This document shows, one piece after another, positions 29,664-35,755 of a stretch of DNA of 53,378 bases; position 1 is the first letter of the stretch; each line of letters opens with the position of its first letter. This DNA comes from a virus. The stretch lies in IMG/VR virus record IMGVR_UViG_3300043398_000164, positions 1-53,378 of that record; one strand, given 5' to 3'. Below the pieces are notes generated by a model. It was not told the origin of the DNA and did not search any database. It saw only the letters and a list, made by a program, of their open reading frames with translations. The translations under genes were made by a program, and so were the position numbers.

Positions 29664-30509
29664 ATGAAGCGGGAGACTCTACGGCATCCCAAGACTTTCG
29701 ACCTCGCCTCGAGGCTAGGGATAGACCGTGCTCGAGCACTGGGCATTCTGACGCTGCTGTGGGACTGGACGACCGAAGTGGCTGTGCAGGGCGATATTGG
29801 TAAATGGTCCAACGGGTCGATAGCTCGAGCTTGCGAATGGACAGATGACCCAGATGCATTTGTAGCCGCTCTAGTCGGAGCTGTATGGCTCGATGAGGAC
29901 GAGATGCATCGCCTGATAATCCACGACTGGCCCGACCATTGCGAGCGTTGGGTTCGCAGCAAACTGAAGTCAATGAAGCTCGAGTTTTTGCCCTGCTACG
30001 GAGATGTACCTAAGTCTGCATCGGGAGATGCATCTCGGGATGTATCCGCCGATCCCCCGCACGACCGAACCGAACCGAACCTACCCGAACCAAACCGAAC
30101 CGAACGGACGGCGGATCGGTCGGACGTTCGGCCGGCCGAGATTTGCTTGGAGCCTGGAGGGGACCGGATCGTTCTTGGCTCAACCCGTTGGCGTGAATCG
30201 GCACCGACTCGAGAGCGAATTGCTCGAGTCGTTAGCGGCGACCCCGGCATCACCGCAAAAAAACTCCGGCCGGCCGACCTCGAGCTGTGCATCCGGGCGG
30301 CGGCTGTTGCCCACTACGCATTTGACCTCGAGTGGCTGGGTAAGATTCTCTCGAGTATGCAGGCCCGCAGAACTCCGCTCGAGAACCGGTGGGCGTTTTT
30401 CCGAACTGCCCTCATCGAATCTGCCAAACGAATGGGGCGAGATTACCACGCAGCCGAGGACTCGGTGGTGATTCCCTCGAGGCAGCTTTCCGCGGAGGCG
30501 ACCACATGA
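29664..30509 (+). CDS. Putative replication initiator / replisome organiser
   Basis: This 281-aa protein has an N-terminal winged-helix-like domain (LASRLGIDRARALGILTLLW, then GKWSNGSIARACEWTDDPDA, then FVAALVGAVWLDEDEMHRLI) of the sort found in phage DnaD-like and replication organiser proteins. A disordered linker contains RTEPNLPEPNRTERT, then a C-terminal helical domain (ELCIRAAAVAHYAFDLEW). The gene DNA contains 11 CTCGAG hexamers and a CGAAC pentamer array, so the origin is probably inside it, as in lambda O. Position between recombination genes and RusA supports replication. No helicase or polymerase gene is visible, so it would recruit host replication. Confidence 0.6.
   Translation: MKRETLRHPKTFDLASRLGIDRARALGILTLLWDWTTEVAVQGDIGKWSNGSIARACEWTDDPDAFVAALVGAVWLDEDEMHRLIIHDWPDHCERWVRSKLKSMKLEFLPCYGDVPKSASGDASRDVSADPPHDRTEPNLPEPNRTERTADRSDVRPAEICLEPGGDRIVLGSTRWRESAPTRERIARVVSGDPGITAKKLRPADLELCIRAAAVAHYAFDLEWLGKILSSMQARRTPLENRWAFFRTALIESAKRMGRDYHAAEDSVVIPSRQLSAEATT
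29708..30481 (+). repeat. Cluster of eleven CTCGAG palindromes
   Basis: CTCGAG occurs at 29708, 29731, 29824, 29979, 30208, 30223, 30279, 30327, 30350, 30378 and 30476, eleven times in 774 bases. Random expectation at this base composition is about one per 3 kb. The sites fall in all three codon phases, so amino-acid choice does not explain them. Three have longer palindromic flanks (GCCTCGAGGC, GTGCTCGAGCAC, AGCTCGAGCT). Confidence 0.8.
30066..30105 (+). repeat. CGAAC pentamer array, possible origin iterons
   Basis: Six exact CGAAC units and two degenerate ones (CTACC, CAAAC) follow each other in a strict 5-bp register over 40 bases. Translated, the array gives a Pro/Glu/Asn/Arg/Thr linker in the replication-type protein. 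A short-period repeat inside an initiator gene, flanked by the CTCGAG cluster, is what an iteron-type origin would look like. Confidence 0.6.
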
Positions 30510-31051
30510 GAACTCCCACTGGATGCGCGCGATTTTGTTTTTCACACCCCAGAAGGCGGCGGTGGAGGGCAGATGGGCGTTATCGTCCGAGCCTGAGCGC
30601 ATCGACCCCACGAGGGGGCCGACGCGGCAAGATGGGAAAGTGCGTCACCGCCCTTCGCCCTCGCTACCGCCCAGCACTTAATTTTTCGTCGCTGCTGGAT
30701 TTCACCCACGACGCCAGCGCCCATGTACCCGCCGCCGTTCGTCGTCACCTTGCGCCGGGGGCTACTGGTTGGTTGACGATTCTTGCGGGCTGTGCTTTCG
30801 CCTCGGCCGCTTCGGCGATCGTCGTGGTTGCCGTTGGCTTCGATGCCATCCAGGCGCAAGAAAAGCCGCCTGGCTTGCTCTGCTGGACTGACGCCCAACG
30901 CCAGGCGGCTTTGATTCGTGGCCGCAATTTGAGATGGACAGTCAGCGTAGCAGAGCATCCTAATTGTACGCGAGAGGAGGAAATCGGACAACCCGCTGGC
31001 CATCCTTCCGCCGCTAGTTTGACCGCCCCCACCCAAGGACGCGAGCCGTGA
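30506..31051 (+). CDS. Possible membrane protein in a coupled gene chain
   Basis: This frame starts in an ATGA overlap with the replication-type gene and ends in a GTGA overlap with rusA, both typical of real genes here. It encodes 181 aa: a very basic, Cys/Arg-rich first third (PRRRRWRADGRYRPSL) with weak coding character, then one membrane-like segment (TGWLTILAGCAFASAASAIV, extending to VVAVGFDAI near residue 114) and a polar tail. A perfect 13-bp inverted repeat lies within its 3' part. The N-terminal part may not be translated from the first ATG. Unknown function. Confidence 0.4.
   Translation: MRTPTGCARFCFSHPRRRRWRADGRYRPSLSASTPRGGRRGKMGKCVTALRPRYRPALNFSSLLDFTHDASAHVPAAVRRHLAPGATGWLTILAGCAFASAASAIVVVAVGFDAIQAQEKPPGLLCWTDAQRQAALIRGRNLRWTVSVAEHPNCTREEEIGQPAGHPSAASLTAPTQGREP
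30862..30912. other. 13-bp perfect inverted repeat, terminator-like on the minus strand
   Basis: AAAGCCGCCTGGC (30862-30874) and GCCAGGCGGCTTT (30900-30912) are exact inverse copies around a 25-base loop. The minus strand continues into TTTTCTT, the form of an intrinsic terminator; the plus strand has only TTT. It may stop antisense transcripts or be a structural element near the origin region. Confidence 0.5.
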
Positions 31052-31422
31052 ACTACGCCATCCGACTCGACTACCCGCCGACCGTTAACACCTACTATCG
31101 AAGTGGGCCAAAGGGGATGTACCTCTCCAAGTCGGGGCGTGAGTTCAAAGAGTTCGTCAAACTGACATGCGAAGTGCAGGTTGAAATGGTTCCGCTCAAG
31201 GGCCGCATCGGCGTGCAGATTGAACTCGCGTCGCCCAATCAGACGCGCAACACGGACATCGACAATCGCGTTAAGGCGGTGCTCGATTCGCTGGAGGGCA
31301 TCGCATTCGAGAACGACCGGCAGGTTGACGAGTTGATTGTGCGTCGCCTGCCAGTGGACGTTGGCGGCGACGGATTCGCGGACGTGATCATTTCCGAACT
31401 AGGAGGCGCGAGCGATGGCTGA
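31048..31422 (+). CDS. rusA: RusA-type Holliday junction resolvase
   Basis: This 124-aa protein begins YAIRLDYPPTVNTYYRSGPK, the family N-terminal strand. Its catalytic motif is NTDIDNRVKAVLDSL, placing Asp70, Asp72 and Lys76 exactly where E. coli RusA has them, with Asp90 beside the third acidic position. Length is as usual (about 120 aa). It would resolve branched DNA made during recombination-dependent replication before packaging. It starts with GTG in a GTGA overlap with the preceding frame and overlaps the next gene by 8 bases. Confidence 0.85.
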   Translation: MNYAIRLDYPPTVNTYYRSGPKGMYLSKSGREFKEFVKLTCEVQVEMVPLKGRIGVQIELASPNQTRNTDIDNRVKAVLDSLEGIAFENDRQVDELIVRRLPVDVGGDGFADVIISELGGASDG

Positions 31423-31699
31423 GAACTGCCCGAAGTGCGGCGGCGAATTTGAGTACACGGCATTTCAGTACGAGCGCAGGTGTTCTAACGGGAGCTTGTT
31501 CACGGCAAGACAGGGCGGCGGCTGGGACTTGTGCGCGCAGTCTATCGGCTGCAAGCAAGCAACGGAGGTCCGCGAACTCAAACGCACCCTCGCCGCAGTG
31601 ACGGCCGAGCGCGACGCACTGCGGGAAGAGAACGTCGCGTTAGTTGGGCGCTGTCACCACATGACCATCAACCGCCAGGAGCCGCCCGATGCCCTATAG
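31415..31699 (+). CDS. Zinc-ribbon and coiled-coil hypothetical protein
   Basis: This 94-aa protein has an N-terminal zinc ribbon (CPKCGGEFEY, then further Cys at about residues 22, 39 and 45) and a C-terminal coiled coil (RELKRTLAAVTAERDALREE). The same LAAVTAERDxLR helix recurs in the next gene, so part of this region duplicated. It overlaps rusA by 8 bases and the next gene by 11. A DNA- or RNA-binding accessory is plausible. Confidence 0.65.
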   Translation: MAENCPKCGGEFEYTAFQYERRCSNGSLFTARQGGGWDLCAQSIGCKQATEVRELKRTLAAVTAERDALREENVALVGRCHHMTINRQEPPDAL

Positions 31700-31892
31700 A
31701 GACGATCTCTACGACGAGTGGTGCCAGCAGCGTTACAAAATCCGCGACCTCACCGACCAACTCGCCGCAGTCACCGCCGAGCGCGACAAGCTGCGGGCGG
31801 CGGTGAAGGAAGTTCTCCCGACGCTCAACTGCAAGATGTTCGAGCAACTTCACGACAGGCTATCAGCCGCTCTCTCGCAGGGAGGGGCGTGA
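31689..31892 (+). CDS. Small coiled-coil hypothetical protein
   Basis: This 67-aa, entirely helical protein (QQRYKIRDLTDQLAAVTAER, then DKLRAAVKEVLPTL) carries the heptad segment QLAAVTAERDKLRA, which closely matches the coiled coil in the preceding protein. The two may pair with each other. It overlaps both neighbours. Function unknown. Confidence 0.6.
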   Translation: MPYRDDLYDEWCQQRYKIRDLTDQLAAVTAERDKLRAAVKEVLPTLNCKMFEQLHDRLSAALSQGGA

Positions 31893-32407
31893 TGGCAAAC
31901 CAAGGAGTCACCATGACCACCGAACCAACGACCGCCGACAAGTACCTGATACTGGCGTCTGAAATGATGGAAGAGTTGAATTGGAACTACGACGGGATTC
32001 CAGAACTTGGGGATGCCATGCGGAAGCGAAAGATACTCGACACCCCCGCCGTCACGCCAGCGGAGTGCGCCGGTTGGCGTGCTGTTCCAACTGGCTACGA
32101 AGGCTCATCCATTCCCGTACCCGCTCCCACGTCAGCGGAGTGCGAGCGACTGAGGGAAGAGATAGACCGTCAGGCAAAATCACTCAAGGGCTACACCGCT
32201 CGCATCGCCGCGCTGGAAGCTGAGTTGAGGGAGGCGAAGCCAAAAGCAGAAGCGGCACAGAAGCTCATGGACATGCTCAATGAGAAAAGTTTGTTCTTCA
32301 AGACTCCGTACAGCGAAGTGCAAAAGGGAGCACTGGAGACGTTTTTGGCAATCCGCGACCGCTTACGAGAGTTGCTCGCCACCACTGCGAAGGAGGCCGC
32401 CGAGTGA
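31892..32407 (+). CDS. Hypothetical coiled-coil protein
   Basis: This 171-aa protein has a helical N-terminal part (TADKYLILASEMMEELNWNY), a middle with AECAGWRAVP and a long C-terminal coiled coil (ECERLREEIDRQAKSLKGYT, then RIAALEAELREAKPKAEAAQ). GGAGG lies 6 bases before ATG 31892; an in-frame ATG at 31913 with AAGGAGT is an alternative giving 164 aa. It is third in a run of small coiled-coil genes. Function unknown. Confidence 0.6.
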   Translation: MANQGVTMTTEPTTADKYLILASEMMEELNWNYDGIPELGDAMRKRKILDTPAVTPAECAGWRAVPTGYEGSSIPVPAPTSAECERLREEIDRQAKSLKGYTARIAALEAELREAKPKAEAAQKLMDMLNEKSLFFKTPYSEVQKGALETFLAIRDRLRELLATTAKEAAE

Positions 32408-32904
32408 GCGTCACGGTGTTGATCACGGGTTACAAGCAGCCCGCGCGAATCTCAAATGGGATGCGCAAGATTCGCAACGGCATCCTAGCCAAGCAGCCGG
32501 ACGCCGACGTGCGCGTGTACAGTTACAAGCAATTCGAGGACAAGTCGTTTGCGTACCACCTTGCCACGGAGCTTGCCGCAACAGGCGACCCGATTGTGGG
32601 AGCGGCGCATTCGTGGGGATCGTGGGCATGGTGTAAACTGGCTGATGTACTCCCCTTTCAGTCAGTGGCTAACCTGTTCCTCGCGGACCCGGTTTCGCGC
32701 CCGCCCGGCGGCACGCTGGAGATTCCCGGCGCCGTCTGTCGGCTGCACACATGGCGTAAGAAATCGGGTTTGATTCCCACCGCCGTACTGTCGCTCGACG
32801 AGGGCGTGGAACACGAGACGGACGCGGTGGTGGACGTGAGCCATCCGAAAGTTGACGACGACGCGAACTTTATTGCGGCGGTTGTTTACGCCGCCACAAC
32901 GTAA
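32404..32904 (+). CDS. Alpha/beta-hydrolase-like protein
   Basis: This 166-aa protein starts at GTG in a GTGA overlap. VTVLITGYKQP resembles a first strand plus oxyanion loop. PIVGAAHSWGSWAW holds a nucleophile elbow (G-x-S-x-G-like: H69-S70-W-G-S), LFLADPVSRP gives Asp95 after a strand, and VDVSHPKVDDD gives His147, so a Ser-Asp-His triad in the right order is visible. It is shorter than typical lipases (about 200-300 aa), so the lid is missing. It may hydrolyse a host lipid or ester; substrate unknown. No signal peptide, so cytoplasmic. Confidence 0.55.
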   Translation: MSVTVLITGYKQPARISNGMRKIRNGILAKQPDADVRVYSYKQFEDKSFAYHLATELAATGDPIVGAAHSWGSWAWCKLADVLPFQSVANLFLADPVSRPPGGTLEIPGAVCRLHTWRKKSGLIPTAVLSLDEGVEHETDAVVDVSHPKVDDDANFIAAVVYAATT

Positions 32905-32920
32905 GTGGGATGCGTGGACG

Positions 32921-33256
32921 ATGACTAAGATTGCCTCAAGTACAAGGCGTGCCATCCTCGCTAAACGCCGCTTCGGATTCAGACCGTCCGCCATCGCCAA
33001 GGAACTCAAGGTTGACGATTCGGTCGTGCGCCACGTACTATCCAGCGACACAAGGCAACGCGACAACGCCTTTCTGGTCGTTCACCGAAAGGCATATCGA
33101 ACGCGCAAACCTCGGGCAGATAGAGAAGCAAGCGAAATCGACTGGCAGCACATCGAACGCCTCATTGCCCTGCACCAAGGTATCGGAGATTTTTTGCGGC
33201 GCGATTTGTTGGTTGGTATTCGTGAATTGAAGCGGCTTTCACAAGGACAATTGTAG
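32921..33256 (+). CDS. Putative HTH DNA-binding protein
   Basis: This 111-aa basic protein has a helix-turn-helix in its first 40 residues (ILAKRRFGFRPSAIAKELKV, then DDSVVRHVLSS) and a helical C-terminus (IERLIALHQGIGDFLRRDLL). It is followed by another small HTH protein and the DNA methyltransferase. It may regulate the accessory segment. ATG 32921 was chosen over an upstream ATG at 32852 that lies inside the hydrolase gene. Confidence 0.6.
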   Translation: MTKIASSTRRAILAKRRFGFRPSAIAKELKVDDSVVRHVLSSDTRQRDNAFLVVHRKAYRTRKPRADREASEIDWQHIERLIALHQGIGDFLRRDLLVGIRELKRLSQGQL

Positions 33257-33264
33257 AGGAACGC

Positions 33265-33615
33265 ATGAACTCCTACCGCGAAAGACTACTGGACGCGCTG
33301 AAATTGAATCAGTACAGCACCGCGAAAACCGCCGCCACGTTGGGCATCAGCAGTCAAGCGTGTAGGGATGCGAAGAAACGCTTGCGAGCCGCCGGCTACC
33401 ATGTCCCCAAAGACCCGGACCTCGGTTGCCCGTGCGGCCATCAAACCAACATCGACCCGACGCCGGAAGAAATCGCGGCGATGTGCGAGCAGTTCCGCGA
33501 GTCGTGGAATGAAGAGCGGAAGCGGCGTTACGAAGGGCCGCCGGCGGTTGTGTTGCACGCGCACACCACGGGCAGGATGGGGCGGGAGAGAATCTACTCA
33601 GTGAGGCAAGCATGA
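33265..33615 (+). CDS. Putative HTH protein with Cys pair
   Basis: This 116-aa protein has an HTH-like start (LLDALKLNQYSTAKTAATLG, then SSQACRDAKKRLRAAGYHV), a CPCGH pair near residue 55 and a charged C-terminal helix (EQFRESWNEERKRRYE). It overlaps the methyltransferase start (ATGA). A role in regulating or aiding the methyltransferase is possible. No family recognised. Confidence 0.6.
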   Translation: MNSYRERLLDALKLNQYSTAKTAATLGISSQACRDAKKRLRAAGYHVPKDPDLGCPCGHQTNIDPTPEEIAAMCEQFRESWNEERKRRYEGPPAVVLHAHTTGRMGRERIYSVRQA

Positions 33616-34346
33616 CGTTCGGGAGCTTGTTCGCCGGTATTGGTGGCTTCGACTTAGGACTTGAGCGAGCCGGCATGGAGTGCAAGTGGCAGGTTGAGAT
33701 TGACCCGTATTGCCAGCGCGTGCTGGCGAAGCATTGGCCGAACGTGAGGCGCCACGATGACGTTAGAACCTTCCCCCCCACCGATGCCGACGACTGGCGA
33801 GTTGACGTTATCTGCGGAGGGTTCCCGTGCCAGGGAATCTCTCGTGCCAACCACGCAGCTGCTGGCCTGGAAGATGCGCGCTCCGGTCTTTGGGTGGAGT
33901 TTGCCAGGGTGGTTCGCTTTATTCGACCACGCTACGTCGTCGTTGAGAACACGACAGAGATTACTTATCGAGGACTCACAAAGGTGCTTGGAGACCTTGC
34001 CGCTTGCGGGTTCGATGCAGAGTGGGCGCCTGTATCAGCCTCTCAGTTGGGAGCGCCCCATACACGGCAACGAATCTTCGTTGTGGCCTACGCCAACGGC
34101 AAGCCAGGACCACAAGATGATTCGCCAGCAATGCCCGAGCGAGCGCGATGGCCTCCACGGAACGATGCTTGTTGCGTCAGTTGGAACGGCCGCCCCTCAG
34201 TTCATCGGATGGTATCTGAATCCGACGTTCTGCGAGTGGCTAATGGGGTTCCCTCAAGGACACACCGACTGCGAGGACTCGGCAACGCCGTCGTTCCCCA
34301 AGTCGCCGAGTGGATCGGACGGAGATTGATGGAGGCTACGGCATGA
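33612..34346 (+). CDS. DNA cytosine-C5 methyltransferase
   Basis: This 244-aa enzyme has the C5-methyltransferase motifs in order: FAGIGGFDLGLERAG (SAM binding, residues 7-21), GGFPCQGIS with catalytic Cys73, VVVENTTEI (motif VI, ENT instead of ENV), QLGAPHTRQRIFVVA (motif VIII), and RVANGVPSRTHRLRGLGN followed by AVVPQ (motifs IX-X). The target recognition region is short (about 60 residues), which fits small phage enzymes. It probably protects phage DNA from host restriction. The same DNA is open in another frame with its own family-like motifs (33757-34329). It starts in an ATGA overlap. Confidence 0.88.
   Translation: MTFGSLFAGIGGFDLGLERAGMECKWQVEIDPYCQRVLAKHWPNVRRHDDVRTFPPTDADDWRVDVICGGFPCQGISRANHAAAGLEDARSGLWVEFARVVRFIRPRYVVVENTTEITYRGLTKVLGDLAACGFDAEWAPVSASQLGAPHTRQRIFVVAYANGKPGPQDDSPAMPERARWPPRNDACCVSWNGRPSVHRMVSESDVLRVANGVPSRTHRLRGLGNAVVPQVAEWIGRRLMEATA
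33757..34329 (+). CDS. Alternative-frame ORF inside the methyltransferase gene, WPTP/EWLMGFP-type protein
   Basis: This 190-codon ORF lies fully inside the methyltransferase gene in another frame. Its translation shows WSLPGWFALFDHATSSLRTR, then ETLPLAGSMQSGRLYQPLSW, SLWPTPTASQD and LNPTFCEWLMGFPQGHTD. I recall a widespread family of phage proteins with exactly these features (SFA-FFD, WRT, LP-SGMM-NG, WPTPTA, NP-FVEWLMGFP). Both frames therefore resemble real families over the same bases. It may be an overprinted gene, or the remembered family may itself be a frame-shadow of C5 methyltransferases. Any start site is weak (ATG 33757, no SD). Confidence 0.35.
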   Translation: MTLEPSPPPMPTTGELTLSAEGSRARESLVPTTQLLAWKMRAPVFGWSLPGWFALFDHATSSLRTRQRLLIEDSQRCLETLPLAGSMQSGRLYQPLSWERPIHGNESSLWPTPTASQDHKMIRQQCPSERDGLHGTMLVASVGTAAPQFIGWYLNPTFCEWLMGFPQGHTDCEDSATPSFPKSPSGSDGD

Positions 34347-34492
34347 GCGACCCCGCCGACCGCCCGCACTGCGTCGTGGAAGTCAGCGGCGACTACGAGA
34401 AACGCGAATTCGATGACGGTGGCGTGGGCTGGTATCTCAGGGACGTTCAACCGCAGCAGGAGGCTTCATGCCCGACCACCAAGCCGGAGTGA
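34343..34492 (+). CDS. Short hypothetical protein coupled to the methyltransferase
   Basis: This 49-aa protein starts at ATG 34343 in an ATGA overlap with the methyltransferase stop. It is acidic (DPADRPHCVVEVSGDYEKRE) and beta-like. It overlaps the next ORF by 25 bases. Function unknown; believable mainly from the coupling. Confidence 0.45.
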   Translation: MSDPADRPHCVVEVSGDYEKREFDDGGVGWYLRDVQPQQEASCPTTKPE

Positions 34493-34665
34493 CCGTCCAC
34501 GTCCCGCAGGGCGAGTTCCTGCTGTGCCCGGAGCGGAGCTTGGCCCGCTACCTGTTCACACAGCGGGGGCGGGATTACTACCGCGTCCAGAAGGTTGGCA
34601 AGAGCGTCAAAAGCCGAGTCAAGCGGCGTAGGTTTGACGAACGCGGGAATCGACACGTACAATGA
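34468..34665 (+). CDS. Small basic hypothetical protein
   Basis: This 65-aa protein starts at ATG 34468 with GCAGGAGG 6 bases upstream, a good ribosome site. It has a beta-rich first half (AGVTVHVPQGEFLLCPERSL) and a Lys/Arg-rich end (KSVKSRVKRRRFDERG). Nucleic-acid binding is plausible. It ends the accessory segment upstream of the terminator. Confidence 0.55.
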   Translation: MPDHQAGVTVHVPQGEFLLCPERSLARYLFTQRGRDYYRVQKVGKSVKSRVKRRRFDERGNRHVQ

Positions 34666-34672
34666 CCGCGTG

Positions 34673-34756
34673 ATGAATCGCGGCCAGCGTCGCGTTCCTG
34701 AAACCCCCGATTATGTCAGGGCTCTGGCTTTGGTCCAGGTCTGCTACGGCAGCTAG
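34673..34756 (+). CDS. Possible 27-residue peptide
   Basis: An ATG at 34673 opens 27 codons (MNRGQRRVPETPDYVRALAL, then VQVCYGS) ending at TAG 34756, shortly before the strong terminator. It is the last possible gene of this transcript. Evidence is limited to the open frame and position. Confidence 0.3.
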   Translation: MNRGQRRVPETPDYVRALALVQVCYGS

Positions 34757-34812
34757 GGGGCGTTGGCGCTGGCTCTTTACAACTTAAACGTCCGGCAGGA
34801 CTGCCGCCGCAT

Positions 34813-34852
34813 AGGCGAGATGAACTCTACGGAGTTTGTCTCGCCTTTTTTT
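34813..34852 (+). terminator. Strong intrinsic terminator
   Basis: AGGCGAGA (34813-34820) pairs with TCTCGCCT (34839-34846), with an inner ACTC/GAGT stem around TACG, followed directly by a run of eight T. It separates the early/accessory genes from the membrane-protein and adsorption genes, so the downstream genes need their own promoter or antitermination. Confidence 0.9.
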
Positions 34853-34863
34853 CGTTGGCACTC

Positions 34864-35136
34864 ATGCCCAAGCATTTTCACATTCACGTCCACATTCCCG
34901 GACTGGAGACAATCATGGCCGCGCTCGACGACTTGAACGCCAAACTCTCCGCGATCCAAACCAACCTCACCGAGCAGGCTGATGAAGTGGCCCGCATCGG
35001 CACGCTCATCGCAGACATCCGCACGCAGCTTGAGGGCGGGCTGTCGGCCGAACAAGCGGCGACGCTCGGCGCCAGCCTCGACGAGTTGGTGACGCGCACG
35101 CAGACGGTTGAGGATTCGCTGCGTTCCACAACCTAA
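34864..35136 (+). CDS. Small coiled-coil hypothetical protein
   Basis: The 90-aa frame starts at ATG 34864 with a His-rich start (PKHFHIHVHIPGLETIM); ATG 34915, with GGAG 6 bases upstream, would give a 73-aa protein. The body is a long helix with heptads (DLNAKLSAIQTNLTEQADEV, then TLIADIRTQLEGGLSAEQAA). It is the first gene after the terminator. Similar helical proteins occur in phage tail or neck regions, but the role is unknown. Confidence 0.55.
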   Translation: MPKHFHIHVHIPGLETIMAALDDLNAKLSAIQTNLTEQADEVARIGTLIADIRTQLEGGLSAEQAATLGASLDELVTRTQTVEDSLRSTT

Positions 35137-35149
35137 CCCCGAGGCACGC

Positions 35150-35398
35150 ATGGCGAAGCAGACATTCACGTCCGCCGAAGAAAAAGAAGCGGTCAAGCGC
35201 ATCCGCGCCAAGCTCTCGAAACGCAACCTCAAGAAGTTCGACGCGCTATCGAGCGAGGAACAAGAGGAAGTCGCCGGCAAGTTTCTCGCCAAGTTCGGCA
35301 AGCGCAACAAGGTGGGCGCGATTGACTGGGAAGCCTTCACCAAGTTTCTCGTGACGATTCTGAATCTGCTGCTGCCGCTGTTCATGAAGAAAAGCTGA
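35150..35398 (+). CDS. Small hypothetical protein with C-terminal hydrophobic helix
   Basis: This 82-aa protein starts with charged helices (EEKEAVKRIRAKLSKRNLKK) and ends with a membrane-like segment (FTKFLVTILNLLLPLFMKKS). The basic end after the segment suggests N-in orientation. Such tail-anchored peptides occur next to lysis genes. Function unknown. Confidence 0.55.
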   Translation: MAKQTFTSAEEKEAVKRIRAKLSKRNLKKFDALSSEEQEEVAGKFLAKFGKRNKVGAIDWEAFTKFLVTILNLLLPLFMKKS

Positions 35399-35404
35399 CC
35401 CTCC

Positions 35405-35456
35405 GCGGGCCGTGCTGATTGCGACGCCTCCCCTCTCTCGGAATCTCGCGGCCCGC
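35405..35456. other. GC-rich inverted repeat
   Basis: GCGGGCCG (35405-35412) and CGGCCCGC (35449-35456) are perfect inverse copies around a 36-base loop in the 81-base gap before the next gene. There is no T-run after it, so it is more likely an RNA structure or processing site than a terminator. Confidence 0.35.
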
Positions 35457-35479
35457 ATTTCAATCAAGGAACCCGCCCG

Positions 35480-35752
35480 ATGAAAGCCGTACTCGCCGCC
35501 CTTGATTACGCCATCGCGGAAATCGAAGCCATCCTGGCTCAAGCGGAAGCCATCGGCTCGCAGGTCGATGCGTTCGTCCGCGAGAAGCTCGACAACCTCA
35601 AGGCCCTGCGCGAGCGGCTCACGATGACGTTCGGCGCCAGCCCGGATGCCGCTGCGGCGTGCCCGGTGTACTCGACGCTGAGCACGGCACGGCAAGAGAA
35701 GGCGGCAGACCTTGCGGATGTGTTGCGGGAACTTTGCAGCACCGCGGAGTAA
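35480..35752 (+). CDS. Small helical hypothetical protein
   Basis: This 90-aa protein is dominated by one long helix (VLAALDYAIAEIEAILAQAE, then QVDAFVREKLDNLKALRERL) and a second helix at the end. A 27-residue linker containing ACPVYST joins them. It is coupled closely (3-base gap) to the secreted protein gene. Function unknown. Confidence 0.55.
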   Translation: MKAVLAALDYAIAEIEAILAQAEAIGSQVDAFVREKLDNLKALRERLTMTFGASPDAAAACPVYSTLSTARQEKAADLADVLRELCSTAE

Positions 35753-35755
35753 TCC

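Noticed and set aside
30542-31036. 164-codon minus ORF opposite the weak plus ORF before rusA
   Set aside because: It would be an isolated antisense gene in a tightly coupled plus operon, without an SD or known motif.
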